Shown here: piece after piece, positions 1-5,968 of the stretch | How the letters are laid out: every line of letters begins with the position of its first letter | Position numbering within the stretch: the stretch's first letter is position 1 | DNA from: Candidatus Stygibacter frigidus | GTDB taxonomy: Bacteria; Cloacimonadota; Cloacimonadia; Cloacimonadales; TCS61 | Direction of reading: 5' to 3' | Assembly: GCA_030765325.1 (NCBI GenBank) | Contig: JAVCCT010000226.1 | Coordinates: 1 to 5,968 of the forward strand | DNA: 5,968 nucleotides | Made by a program: the position numbers and the translations under genes | Notes under the pieces: generated by a model | What the model was told of the DNA's origin: nothing | Database searches by the model: none | The model's input: the letters and a program-made list of their open reading frames with translations, nothing else

Positions 1-110
1 GAACACCGGCTCTGCCGGTGTTCGGGACGGGAGGGTGAATATAAATTATAAAACCCCAGGTAGTCGCTCCGCTCCAACCTGGGGCTACAAATAAATATCA
101 CCTACGGTGA
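1..110. repeat. REP-like composite of palindromic stem-loops
   Basis: Three hairpins sit in tandem. Positions 1-10 and 14-23 form a perfect 10-bp GC-rich stem around TCT. Positions 54-61 (CCCCAGGT) pair with 77-84 (ACCTGGGG) around a 15-base loop containing GTCGCTCCGCTCC. Positions 98-102 (TCACC) pair with 106-110 (GGTGA) around TAC. A minor palindrome, TATAA-A-TTATA, lies at 40-50. The GGTGA at 34-38 can also pair with TCACC at 98-102, enclosing the middle hairpin, so two folds compete. None of the hairpins is followed by a T-run, so they do not look like simple terminators. The CCCCAGGT...ACCTGGGG core with a GGAGCGGAGCGAC-type loop resembles dispersed REP-like intergenic repeats that I recall from FCB-group genomes. 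Only one copy is visible here, so dispersal is inferred. The element may continue left of the window. Confidence 0.6.
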
Positions 111-245
111 AAATCTTCAAAATATATCGAACTGTCTCGTTTAAAACAGGCACATTTTTTTAACCTTTTTTCTTGACTCTTTTTAGCTAAAAGTCGTTTT
201 TTAGGAATGGGTAAATTGTGAAGGAAATTAAATACCTGGGGGAAG

Positions 246-806
246 ATGAAATCGAAGAATAGTTTTAGTGATTTATTGCTTCTATTACTGATAGTCACAA
301 ATGCGTTTTCTTTGTTTTCTCAGGTAAATGAGCAGCAGCTCAAAGTTATATTTATTGAGAGATTTACACAGTTTATAGACTGGGACACTACTCAGATATC
401 AAATCCTGATAAAAATGTATTTATAATAGGCACAATTGGGAAAAATGAATTATACCCTGAATTTCAGAGCTTTTTTTCCAATAGATTGATCAAAGGGAAA
501 AAAGCAAAAGTCATCATTGCCAAAACGGAAGAAGATTACTTGCGTTGCGATCTGCTTTTTATTTCAAAAGTATCTGATGACAAATTGAGTGATGTATTGG
601 ACGTAGTATATGACAAGCCAATCCTTACAATTAGCGATGAGCAAGAGCTTACTGATTCTGGTATATTGATCACAATCTGCCGAAAAGGAGAACATCTGGG
701 ATTTTGTATTAATGAAAAAGCCCTGGCCCGATCTGGATTAAATGCGAACTATTTACTAATGGAATCTGCTGAGATAATAAACCCGATAAAGAAGATTGGT
801 CCATGA
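246..806 (+). CDS. YfiR family (DUF4154) periplasmic regulatory protein
   Basis: This is a 186-residue secreted protein of the YfiR/DUF4154 family. A short N-terminus with two lysines is followed by a hydrophobic core (about residues 10-24, LLLLLLIVT...), with likely signal peptidase cleavage near LFS-Q (25/26). Family hallmarks follow in order: the first helix leading to 'FIDWD' (residues 43-47), the 'VFIIGTIG' strand (58-65), 'CDLLFIS' (101-107), 'KPILTISD' (124-131), 'LGFCIN' (151-156) and a C-terminal 'ANYLLMESAEI' (167-177). In Pseudomonas, YfiR is a periplasmic repressor of the CHASE8-bearing cyclase YfiN. The next gene overlaps this one by four bases (ATGA) and encodes a kinase with a CHASE8-like domain, so this protein probably binds and controls it (inference). 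The 246 ATG is the only plausible start: an in-frame stop lies at 219-221 with no other start codon between. The GGGGG at 238-242 is only three bases from it, unusually close. Cysteines are at 101, 145 and 154. Confidence 0.88.
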   Translation: MKSKNSFSDLLLLLLIVTNAFSLFSQVNEQQLKVIFIERFTQFIDWDTTQISNPDKNVFIIGTIGKNELYPEFQSFFSNRLIKGKKAKVIIAKTEEDYLRCDLLFISKVSDDKLSDVLDVVYDKPILTISDEQELTDSGILITICRKGEHLGFCINEKALARSGLNANYLLMESAEIINPIKKIGP

Positions 807-3685
807 AACGATTTTCTTTAAAATTCAGGATATCTTTCTGGGTACTGGTGATCACCAGTCTTGTGATCATCACAGTGGGGGTTCTATTAGTTAATAATTA
901 CAAGAAAAATTCTGAAGAGGCTTTTAAGCAAAACGGCATAATAAAAGCGGATTTAATGAGTGATAATTGTGTGATACCACTGGCATTTTATCTTGATATG
1001 TCAAGTGTTGAAGCCAAACTGGAGAAATTCCGCATATATCCCTCTATCCGTCAGTGCATAATCTATGATAATAATGGTAAAGCAATAGCGGATTACTTTC
1101 AAAGTGGTAATATTGCTCCATATACAGATAAAGTTTATCAGGATACATTATTTTTTACCAAAGCCCATTTGCATATATTTTTACCAATTGAGCATAACGG
1201 GATAATATATGGCACTTTATTTCTCTGTGAAGATACATCAGCCATGTATAATCAGGTTATCAGATTTAGCTTTATCACTCTTTTGGTAGCAATATTATTG
1301 ATCATGCTCTTCTATTTTGTTACAATGAACCTGCAAAGGACGGTTTCAGAGCCACTGAGTAAATTACTTGAAGCTACTGAGAATGTGTCCAATGCCCGAG
1401 ATTACAGTAACCGCCTGGAACAAGGCAGTAATGATGAGATAGGCAGACTTTATTCAGGATTTAATCGGATCATGACGCATCTTGCACTGGAAGAATCTGA
1501 GAAGCAGGTAATTGAATTAGAGCTATCCAGCACTATAGATAAATTAAAACAAAGCCGGGAAGAAATAATTGGATTAATGCACTCATTGAGCAATGAAGTA
1601 GAGGAAAAGAACGATACTTTAGCTTTGCTGGAAGATACCTGGCAACGCTTTGAACTGGCTATAAAGGGTTCTTCTGATGGATTATGGGATTGGAAAGATT
1701 TGAATGCTGACCAGCATTGGTGGTCGCCAAAATGCTATCAATTGCTGCATTATAGTGAGACAGACTTAAAACCCAACCGAAAAAGCTTCCAGAAGATAAC
1801 CCACCCTGCTGATCTTAATATTGAAGAAGAAGCCATGCGAGATCATCTGGAACATAATATACCTTATGATATCAGAATCAGGCTGCAACAAAAAGAAGGT
1901 AGTTTCCGCTGGTTTAGAATTAGAGGTCAGGCACTTTGGGATGAAAATCATATACCTGTTAGAATGAGTGGTTCTTTGCAGGATATTGATGAACAGCAAA
2001 GATTGAAGCAACAGATGCAAACAAACATAGCAGAATTGGAAATCATCTCCAGTCTGGCTGTGAAACTTAATGAAAGCAATGATACTGATGAGATTTGCCG
2101 GCTATTAGGTGAAGAACTTTATAAACTAAATCCTGAGTGTTATCTGGTACTAAGCCTATATGACCCGCAGGAAAAAGTAATAAGAATAAAATCCGATAAA
2201 GGCTTTGATCGTTATTATGATGAGATCACCAGGATTACAGGGTTAGATTTTTCCAGCTTCAAACTGGAAGTTGATCAAGCATTAGCAAAAGAAGTACCGG
2301 AAGTGAATCGGCGTCGATTGGTAAGATTGGATAATGGTATCTATGATATTCTGGGTAGAAAACTTTCCAAAACAGTATGCAAAATATTCTTAAGATTTCT
2401 CGGTATAGAAGAAGTATATCATATTAGCTTCGGGGTAAATGAGAATGCTTCTGGAGGTCTTACCCTGCTAGTGCCATCTGGCAATATTCCTCAGCATGTT
2501 GATGTTATAGAAACCGTGATGAATTATACAAGCGCTGTGATAGGTAAGATTTATCTGAACCAGGAATTAACGAGTAAGAGTGATCAGCTTGATCTGGCTA
2601 TAGCAACTGCAGAAATTGGAATGTGGAAATGGAATATTATCAATGATCATACCACGTTTAATGATCTCTGGTTAGCTATGTTAGGCTGGGAAATGGAAGA
2701 CCTTGCAAGCGAGGAAAATATCTGGGAGTCACTTCTGCATCCCGATGATAAAGAAAATGCATTAAAGGATCTGTACAATTATCTTAAAAACAAAGCTGAG
2801 TATTATAAAACAGAATTCAGGCTAAAAACCAAATCCGGTGACTGGAAATGGGTACAAAGTCAAGGGAAGATCGTCAAATGGACTGATGATGGAAAACCTC
2901 AATTGATGTTGGGTAGTCACATTGATATTAATGAGCGGAAACTTAACGAAGAAAAATTAAATTCATTAAATGAAGAATTAGAAGAAAGAGTGCAGAAACG
3001 GACTGAGGAATTGGAGAAAATAATTCATGAGCTAGAGGAATTCAGCTATTCCATCTCTCATGACCTTAAAGCTCCGTTACGTGCCATAGGAGGATTTGCT
3101 GAGATATTAAGGGAAGACCATGCTGAGGCATTAAATGAAGATGCCATCAAGCTGCTGGATGTGATAGAGGCAAATATCAGGATGATGGGGCAATTGATAG
3201 AAGACCTGCTATATTATGTAAGATTAAGCAGAATCTCATTGAAAGTCAGTAAGCTGGATATGGGTTTAATTGCCTGGAATGCGTATAATCACCTTCAATC
3301 AGGAAGTAAGAAAGAAGATATTGATTTAACAATAGCAGATTTGAAATCAGCTTCTGGTGATGCTGCTCAGATCAAACTGCTCTTTACACATCTATTTGAA
3401 AATGCCATAAAATATCGTCATCCTGAACGTAAATTGGATATAGTAGTGGGATTAGCGGAGAAGGATGGAGAAAAATACTTTTATGTGAAAGATAACGGAA
3501 TAGGTTTTGAAATGGATCATGCTCATCATATATTTAAAATCTTTCACAGACTGCATTCTACGGAATTATACAAAGGAACTGGAGTTGGGCTCGCAATCGT
3601 TAAAAGAATCATAGATAAACATGGTGGAAAAGTGTTTGCAGAAAGCAAACCAGACCAGGGCACTACGATCTATTTTAAATTTTGA
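803..3685 (+). CDS. Membrane sensor histidine kinase, CHASE8-like/HAMP/PAS/GAF/PAS/HisKA/HATPase
   Basis: This is a complete 960-residue inner-membrane sensor kinase. TM1 is at about residues 9-30. The periplasmic domain (about 34-148) resembles CHASE8 of YfiN: helix with 'CVIPLAFYLD' (56-65), 'RQCIIYDNNGKAIADY' (83-98), 'FLPIEHNGIIYGTLFL' (126-141). TM2 is at about 153-174. HAMP spans about 175-230, with P184 and DEIG at 211-214. A linker helix leads to PAS_3-type domain 1 (about 281-402), a GAF-like domain (about 405-590) and PAS_3-type domain 2 (about 593-712). A coiled coil (714-745) precedes HisKA, with phospho-acceptor His753 in 'SISHDLKAPLR'. The ATPase domain has N867 (N box), DNGIGF 897-902 (G1), 'IFKIFHRLH' 910-918 and GTGVGL 925-930 (G2). 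All catalytic motifs are intact. There is no receiver domain; the next gene supplies one. The start overlaps the YfiR-like gene's stop (ATGA, 803-806), implying translational coupling. The ligand is unknown; the CHASE8 assignment is by eye. Confidence 0.92.
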   Translation: MKRFSLKFRISFWVLVITSLVIITVGVLLVNNYKKNSEEAFKQNGIIKADLMSDNCVIPLAFYLDMSSVEAKLEKFRIYPSIRQCIIYDNNGKAIADYFQSGNIAPYTDKVYQDTLFFTKAHLHIFLPIEHNGIIYGTLFLCEDTSAMYNQVIRFSFITLLVAILLIMLFYFVTMNLQRTVSEPLSKLLEATENVSNARDYSNRLEQGSNDEIGRLYSGFNRIMTHLALEESEKQVIELELSSTIDKLKQSREEIIGLMHSLSNEVEEKNDTLALLEDTWQRFELAIKGSSDGLWDWKDLNADQHWWSPKCYQLLHYSETDLKPNRKSFQKITHPADLNIEEEAMRDHLEHNIPYDIRIRLQQKEGSFRWFRIRGQALWDENHIPVRMSGSLQDIDEQQRLKQQMQTNIAELEIISSLAVKLNESNDTDEICRLLGEELYKLNPECYLVLSLYDPQEKVIRIKSDKGFDRYYDEITRITGLDFSSFKLEVDQALAKEVPEVNRRRLVRLDNGIYDILGRKLSKTVCKIFLRFLGIEEVYHISFGVNENASGGLTLLVPSGNIPQHVDVIETVMNYTSAVIGKIYLNQELTSKSDQLDLAIATAEIGMWKWNIINDHTTFNDLWLAMLGWEMEDLASEENIWESLLHPDDKENALKDLYNYLKNKAEYYKTEFRLKTKSGDWKWVQSQGKIVKWTDDGKPQLMLGSHIDINERKLNEEKLNSLNEELEERVQKRTEELEKIIHELEEFSYSISHDLKAPLRAIGGFAEILREDHAEALNEDAIKLLDVIEANIRMMGQLIEDLLYYVRLSRISLKVSKLDMGLIAWNAYNHLQSGSKKEDIDLTIADLKSASGDAAQIKLLFTHLFENAIKYRHPERKLDIVVGLAEKDGEKYFYVKDNGIGFEMDHAHHIFKIFHRLHSTELYKGTGVGLAIVKRIIDKHGGKVFAESKPDQGTTIYFKF

Positions 3686-3702
3686 TATTAATTAAGTAAA
3701 TT

Positions 3703-3721
3703 AGAGAGGGGATTAATTTTG
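3703..3721 (+). promoter_or_regulatory. Ribosome binding site that fixes a TTG start
   Basis: The purine run at 3703-3712 (AGAGAGGGGA) contains AGGGG at 3707-3711, seven bases before TTG at 3719-3721. This is ideal Shine-Dalgarno spacing. No in-frame ATG or GTG lies nearby, and the GTG at 3723-3725 is out of frame. The receiver domain's first strand ('IHILLLEDN') begins five residues after the TTG, so a later start would cut into the fold. Confidence 0.75.
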
Positions 3722-5404
3722 GGTGATAATAATATTCATATACTGCTTTTGGAAGATAACGCTTCAGATGCTAAGCTGCTGGAGAGAAGACTTTTTAAAA
3801 GGTGGCAAGATATCGAGATAAAGAGAATATTTTCTGCTGAAGAGATGCAGAAAGCCTTATCTGATCAGGAATGGGATATTATTATCTCAGATTTTTCGAT
3901 GCCACAATTCACAGGATTGGAAGCCTTGGATATTTTGCAGGGATCTAAATTGGATATTCCCTTTATCATGGTTTCAGGGAAAATGGGTGAAGATGTTGCT
4001 GTGGAGGTAATGAAAGCTGGAGCTCAGGATTATATCCTAAAGGATAAACTCGACCGACTTATCCCGACAATAGAGCGAGAACTGAGTGAGTGGCAAACCA
4101 GAGAGCTGCATAAAAAGGCAAAAGAAGAACTTCACATTTCTGAAACTGCCTGGGCAAAAACATTCTCCTCAATTGCCGATAGTATCATGCTGATTGATGC
4201 TGAAGGATTGATCAAGCAAATAAATACTGCTTCACTTGAATTTTTCAATATGCCGGAGTCAGAGATTATTGGTAGATTCTGTAATGATGTTCTGGAGCTT
4301 CCAGATGAAGATGATTGTCCTTTTAGACAAACAAAGAAAAATCTGAAACGTGTACATGCTCAGATCAGTTTTAATAATAAATGGTATGAGGTTACACTAG
4401 ATCCACTTCTTGATGAATCTAATAAATTCCTGGGTGCAGTTCATATTATGAAAGACATCACTGAAATGATGCAATCTCGCATATTAAAAGAGACTTTGTA
4501 TAATATTTCCACTGCTGTACGCATTTCAGAAAATCTTAAAGATCTTTATAATAATATCAAAGAATACTTGTCTGATATTATCAATACCTCAAATATTCAC
4601 GTGGCTTTATATGATGAAGACAAAAAATCTCTTGCCTTTCCCTTTGAAGATAGTATTGAATCTGATCATTATGGCGCATCTCTGATATCATTAACTTCTT
4701 ATGTATTAAAAAATGGAGAACCAATCATCTTGAAAGAGCAGAATATTAGAAACATGATCAGCGATAAAGTAATAGATGTATTTGACCATGTCCCGCTTGT
4801 CTGGCTGGGAGCTCCTCTTACAGGGAATAATAAAACTATTGGGGTCATATCACTTCATGGCACAGATGCTCTTCACAATTACACAGAAAAAGACCTTGAT
4901 CTGATCAGCTTTGTATCAAATGAAATTGCTCATGCTATTGTACGCAAACAATTTGAAGATAATCTGCAAAAGGCATTGGAAGATTTGAGAATTCTACATC
5001 GGGATTTGGAGAAAAAAGTCGAGATTGCCGTCAAAAATCTACGTGAAAAAGATCATATTATTATGGAACAATCGCGCCAGGCATCAATTGGAAAATTGAT
5101 CTCCAGTATTGCTCATCACTGGAGACAGCCACTAAACACAATTGGTGTAACAATTCAGGCAATAGGTGAAGCATATGAATTTGATGAATTAACTGAAGAG
5201 TTTTTACAGGGTAAAATTGATGTTTCCATGACTCTGCTTAAAAACCTTTCGCAATCAATTGAAGATTTTAGATTTTTATATCAACCAGGTAAAGAAATCT
5301 GCGATTTTGATCTTAAAGAGTACCTTTTGAAAGATATAAATTTAATTAAAGACAAGTTTATCAACAATAAAATTGATCTTCAGTTGAACTTGCTGATAAT
5401 ATAA
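3719..5404 (+). CDS. REC-PAS-GAF hybrid histidine kinase, reading frame broken before the ATPase domain
   Basis: As read, this is a 561-residue soluble protein with no signal or membrane segment. An N-terminal receiver domain (about 6-122) has the acidic pair E12/D13, phospho-acceptor D58 in 'IIISDFSMP', S86 and K108, all intact. A PAS domain (about 140-250) is followed by a GAF-like domain (about 258-410), a coiled coil (412-450) and a dimerisation/phosphotransfer domain of the 'AHHWRQPLN' type, with likely acceptor H466. The frame then runs into TAA at 5402-5404 just after 'IDLQLN', before the N box. The ATPase domain continues in the -1 frame (see 5377-5742); joined, the protein would be about 674 residues. 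It starts with TTG behind a strong ribosome binding site, 33 bases after the upstream kinase, so it is probably in the same operon. The receiver may accept phosphate from His753 of that kinase (inference). Without ATP binding the sequenced form could not autophosphorylate. Confidence 0.85.
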   Translation: MGDNNIHILLLEDNASDAKLLERRLFKRWQDIEIKRIFSAEEMQKALSDQEWDIIISDFSMPQFTGLEALDILQGSKLDIPFIMVSGKMGEDVAVEVMKAGAQDYILKDKLDRLIPTIERELSEWQTRELHKKAKEELHISETAWAKTFSSIADSIMLIDAEGLIKQINTASLEFFNMPESEIIGRFCNDVLELPDEDDCPFRQTKKNLKRVHAQISFNNKWYEVTLDPLLDESNKFLGAVHIMKDITEMMQSRILKETLYNISTAVRISENLKDLYNNIKEYLSDIINTSNIHVALYDEDKKSLAFPFEDSIESDHYGASLISLTSYVLKNGEPIILKEQNIRNMISDKVIDVFDHVPLVWLGAPLTGNNKTIGVISLHGTDALHNYTEKDLDLISFVSNEIAHAIVRKQFEDNLQKALEDLRILHRDLEKKVEIAVKNLREKDHIIMEQSRQASIGKLISSIAHHWRQPLNTIGVTIQAIGEAYEFDELTEEFLQGKIDVSMTLLKNLSQSIEDFRFLYQPGKEICDFDLKEYLLKDINLIKDKFINNKIDLQLNLLII

Positions 5405-5742
5405 TTATAACTGGATTTCCTTCTGACTTTTCTCAGGCAATATTAAATATACTCAATAATGCCTATGAGATCCTTATAATCCGTAAGATTTCTGAGCCAA
5501 AAATCTGGGTGAAATTAGCAACTGAAAATGGACAGTCCGTAATCTCGATAAGAGATAATGGCGGAGGCATTGATGACAAGGTTAAAGACAATTTATTTGA
5601 GCTTTATTCCAGCACTAAAATGAATCTGAATAATACCGGTATCGGGCTATATATGACCAAAATTCTGATAGAAAATAATATTAAGGGAACCATAGAAGTA
5701 ATAAATAATCAAGAGGGAGCAGAATTTATTTTGACATTTTAA
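5377..5742 (+). pseudogene. Frameshifted C-terminal HATPase domain of the REC-PAS-GAF kinase
   Basis: This frame is open from just after the TGA at 5374-5376 to the TAA at 5740-5742. It encodes a full histidine kinase ATPase domain: N box 'ILNILNNAYEIL', G1 'DNGGGI' (near 5557-5574), 'LFELYSSTK', G2 'NTGIGLYMTK' and the closing 'GAEFILTF'. These match the 'HxWRQPLN' kinase subfamily of the preceding gene. It is in the -1 frame relative to that gene, and the two frames are jointly open only at 5377-5401. It is not a separate gene: the first usual start codon (GTG, 5509) has no ribosome binding site and lies after the N box. The simplest explanation is loss of one base. For example, restoring a G at about 5392 would give the continuous read 'LNLADNIIITG'. 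The intact downstream frame suggests a recent lesion or a sequencing or assembly error. Confidence 0.85.
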
Positions 5743-5777
5743 TCCTTTAATTCTACTTTCATCTGCATGAAGAAATA

Positions 5778-5800
5778 CTAAGAATTTAATTAAAACTTAG
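5778..5800. terminator. Weak possible bidirectional terminator hairpin
   Basis: CTAAG (5778-5782) pairs with CTTAG (5796-5800), and the AT-only interior contains the palindrome TTTAATTAAA (5785-5794). On the + strand it is followed by a pyrimidine-rich stretch (CTTTTCTTTC at 5806-5815); on the minus strand TATTTCTT follows. It lies between the end of the kinase frame and the end of the convergent minus-strand frame, where a shared terminator would be expected. The stem is short and AT-rich, so this is tentative. Confidence 0.2.
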
Positions 5801-5813
5801 AAGAGCTTTTCTT

Positions 5814-5968
5814 TCATATCAATATATGTGATTTATTAACTGATATTTCCGACTTGTCGTAACTGGAAGAAATACAATCACTTATATCCTTGATGCGAAA
5901 TCCTCCGTATTCTATAGTTAACTGATAAATAAACAGATAGCTTACCATGCTATTTTCCATTGTGAGTC
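5814..5968 (-). CDS. Unidentified minus-strand reading frame, probably the C-terminal end of a gene entering from the right
   Basis: Reading leftwards from the window edge, this frame is open for 50 codons and stops at TGA (complement of 5814-5816). From an internal ATG at 5960-5958 it would give 48 residues, beginning 'MENSMVSYLFIYQLTIEYGG' and ending 'VNKSHILI'. The composition is varied, with a plausible alternation of hydrophobic and charged residues and no low-complexity bias, which favours real coding. No Shine-Dalgarno sequence precedes the internal ATG, and the frame stays open to the edge, so a truncated C-terminus is likelier than a small gene. I do not recognise the family. It could also be a remnant of a decayed gene or a chance open frame. 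Confidence 0.3.
   Translation of the reverse strand, partial: LTMENSMVSYLFIYQLTIEYGGFRIKDISDCISSSYDKSEISVNKSHILI

Noticed and set aside
132..171. Intrinsic terminator: CTGT/ACAG (132-135/146-149) followed by T-tracts
   Set aside because: The stem is only four base pairs with a 10-base loop, too weak despite the T-run.
173..208. Sigma-70-like promoter with TTGACT at 173-178
   Set aside because: No acceptable -10 hexamer lies 16-18 bases downstream; the nearest TAGGAA-like match (202-207) is 23 bases away.
98..298. Minus-strand 66-codon frame across the leader
   Set aside because: It overlaps the repeat hairpin and the signal peptide of the YfiR-like gene, is dominated by Lys/Phe from T-rich DNA, and shows no domain pattern.
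1766..2020. Minus-strand 84-codon frame inside the kinase gene
   Set aside because: It lies wholly within PAS domain 1 of the clearly coding + strand; it is a shadow frame.
5377..5404. Programmed -1 ribosomal frameshift as an explanation for the split kinase
   Set aside because: No X-XXY-YYZ slippery heptamer is present in the only window where both frames are open, and no downstream stem-loop is evident. A lost base explains the data more simply.
5509..5742. Separate small ATPase gene starting at GTG 5509
   Set aside because: No ribosome binding site precedes it, and the start lies after the N box, so the product would be a non-functional half domain. The frame continues upstream as homologous sequence.
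5895..5912. Minus-strand GGAGGA as a Shine-Dalgarno for a shorter gene
   Set aside because: No start codon lies at suitable spacing (ATC where ATG would be expected); it reads simply as Gly-Gly codons of the longer frame.
5836..5927. Direct repeat TTAACTGATA at 5836-5845 and 5918-5927
   Set aside because: Ten bases in AT-rich sequence with no further flanking similarity; likely chance.

Overview
The window is AT-rich bacterial DNA carrying one co-directional signalling cluster on the + strand, preceded by a palindromic intergenic repeat and followed by a short convergent reading frame. Taxonomy is uncertain. The large multi-PAS/GAF sensor kinases, the YfiR-type secreted protein ending its signal peptide near 'LFSQ', and the REP-like palindromes suggest the Bacteroidota/Cloacimonadota/Ignavibacteria (FCB) side of the tree. 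The clear Shine-Dalgarno sequence before the third gene argues against a typical Bacteroidota. This is an inference from style, not an identification.

Layout. Positions 1-110 hold three strong stem-loops (1-23, 54-84, 98-110) that look like a REP-type repeat unit. Positions 111-245 are a T-rich leader with no confident promoter. Positions 246-806 encode a secreted YfiR/DUF4154-family protein. Its stop overlaps the start of a 960-residue membrane histidine kinase (803-3685; TM - CHASE8-like sensor - TM - HAMP - PAS - GAF - PAS - HisKA - HATPase). After a 33-base gap with a good ribosome binding site, a TTG-initiated soluble REC-PAS-GAF-histidine kinase begins at 3719. Its frame breaks near 5377-5401, and its ATP-binding domain continues in the -1 frame to 5742. 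The rest (5743-5968) holds a weak hairpin and the apparent end of an unidentified minus-strand reading frame.

How the genes may work together. In Pseudomonas, periplasmic YfiR holds the CHASE8-HAMP-GGDEF cyclase YfiN in check. Here a YfiR-like protein is translationally coupled to a kinase with a CHASE8-like periplasmic domain, so the same kind of sensory head seems to drive a phosphorelay instead of c-di-GMP synthesis. The third gene's receiver domain is a plausible phosphate acceptor for that kinase. No DNA-binding or enzymatic output domain is visible, so the final effector must lie elsewhere. The frameshift means the third protein, as sequenced, would keep its receiver and phosphorylatable histidine but lose ATP binding.
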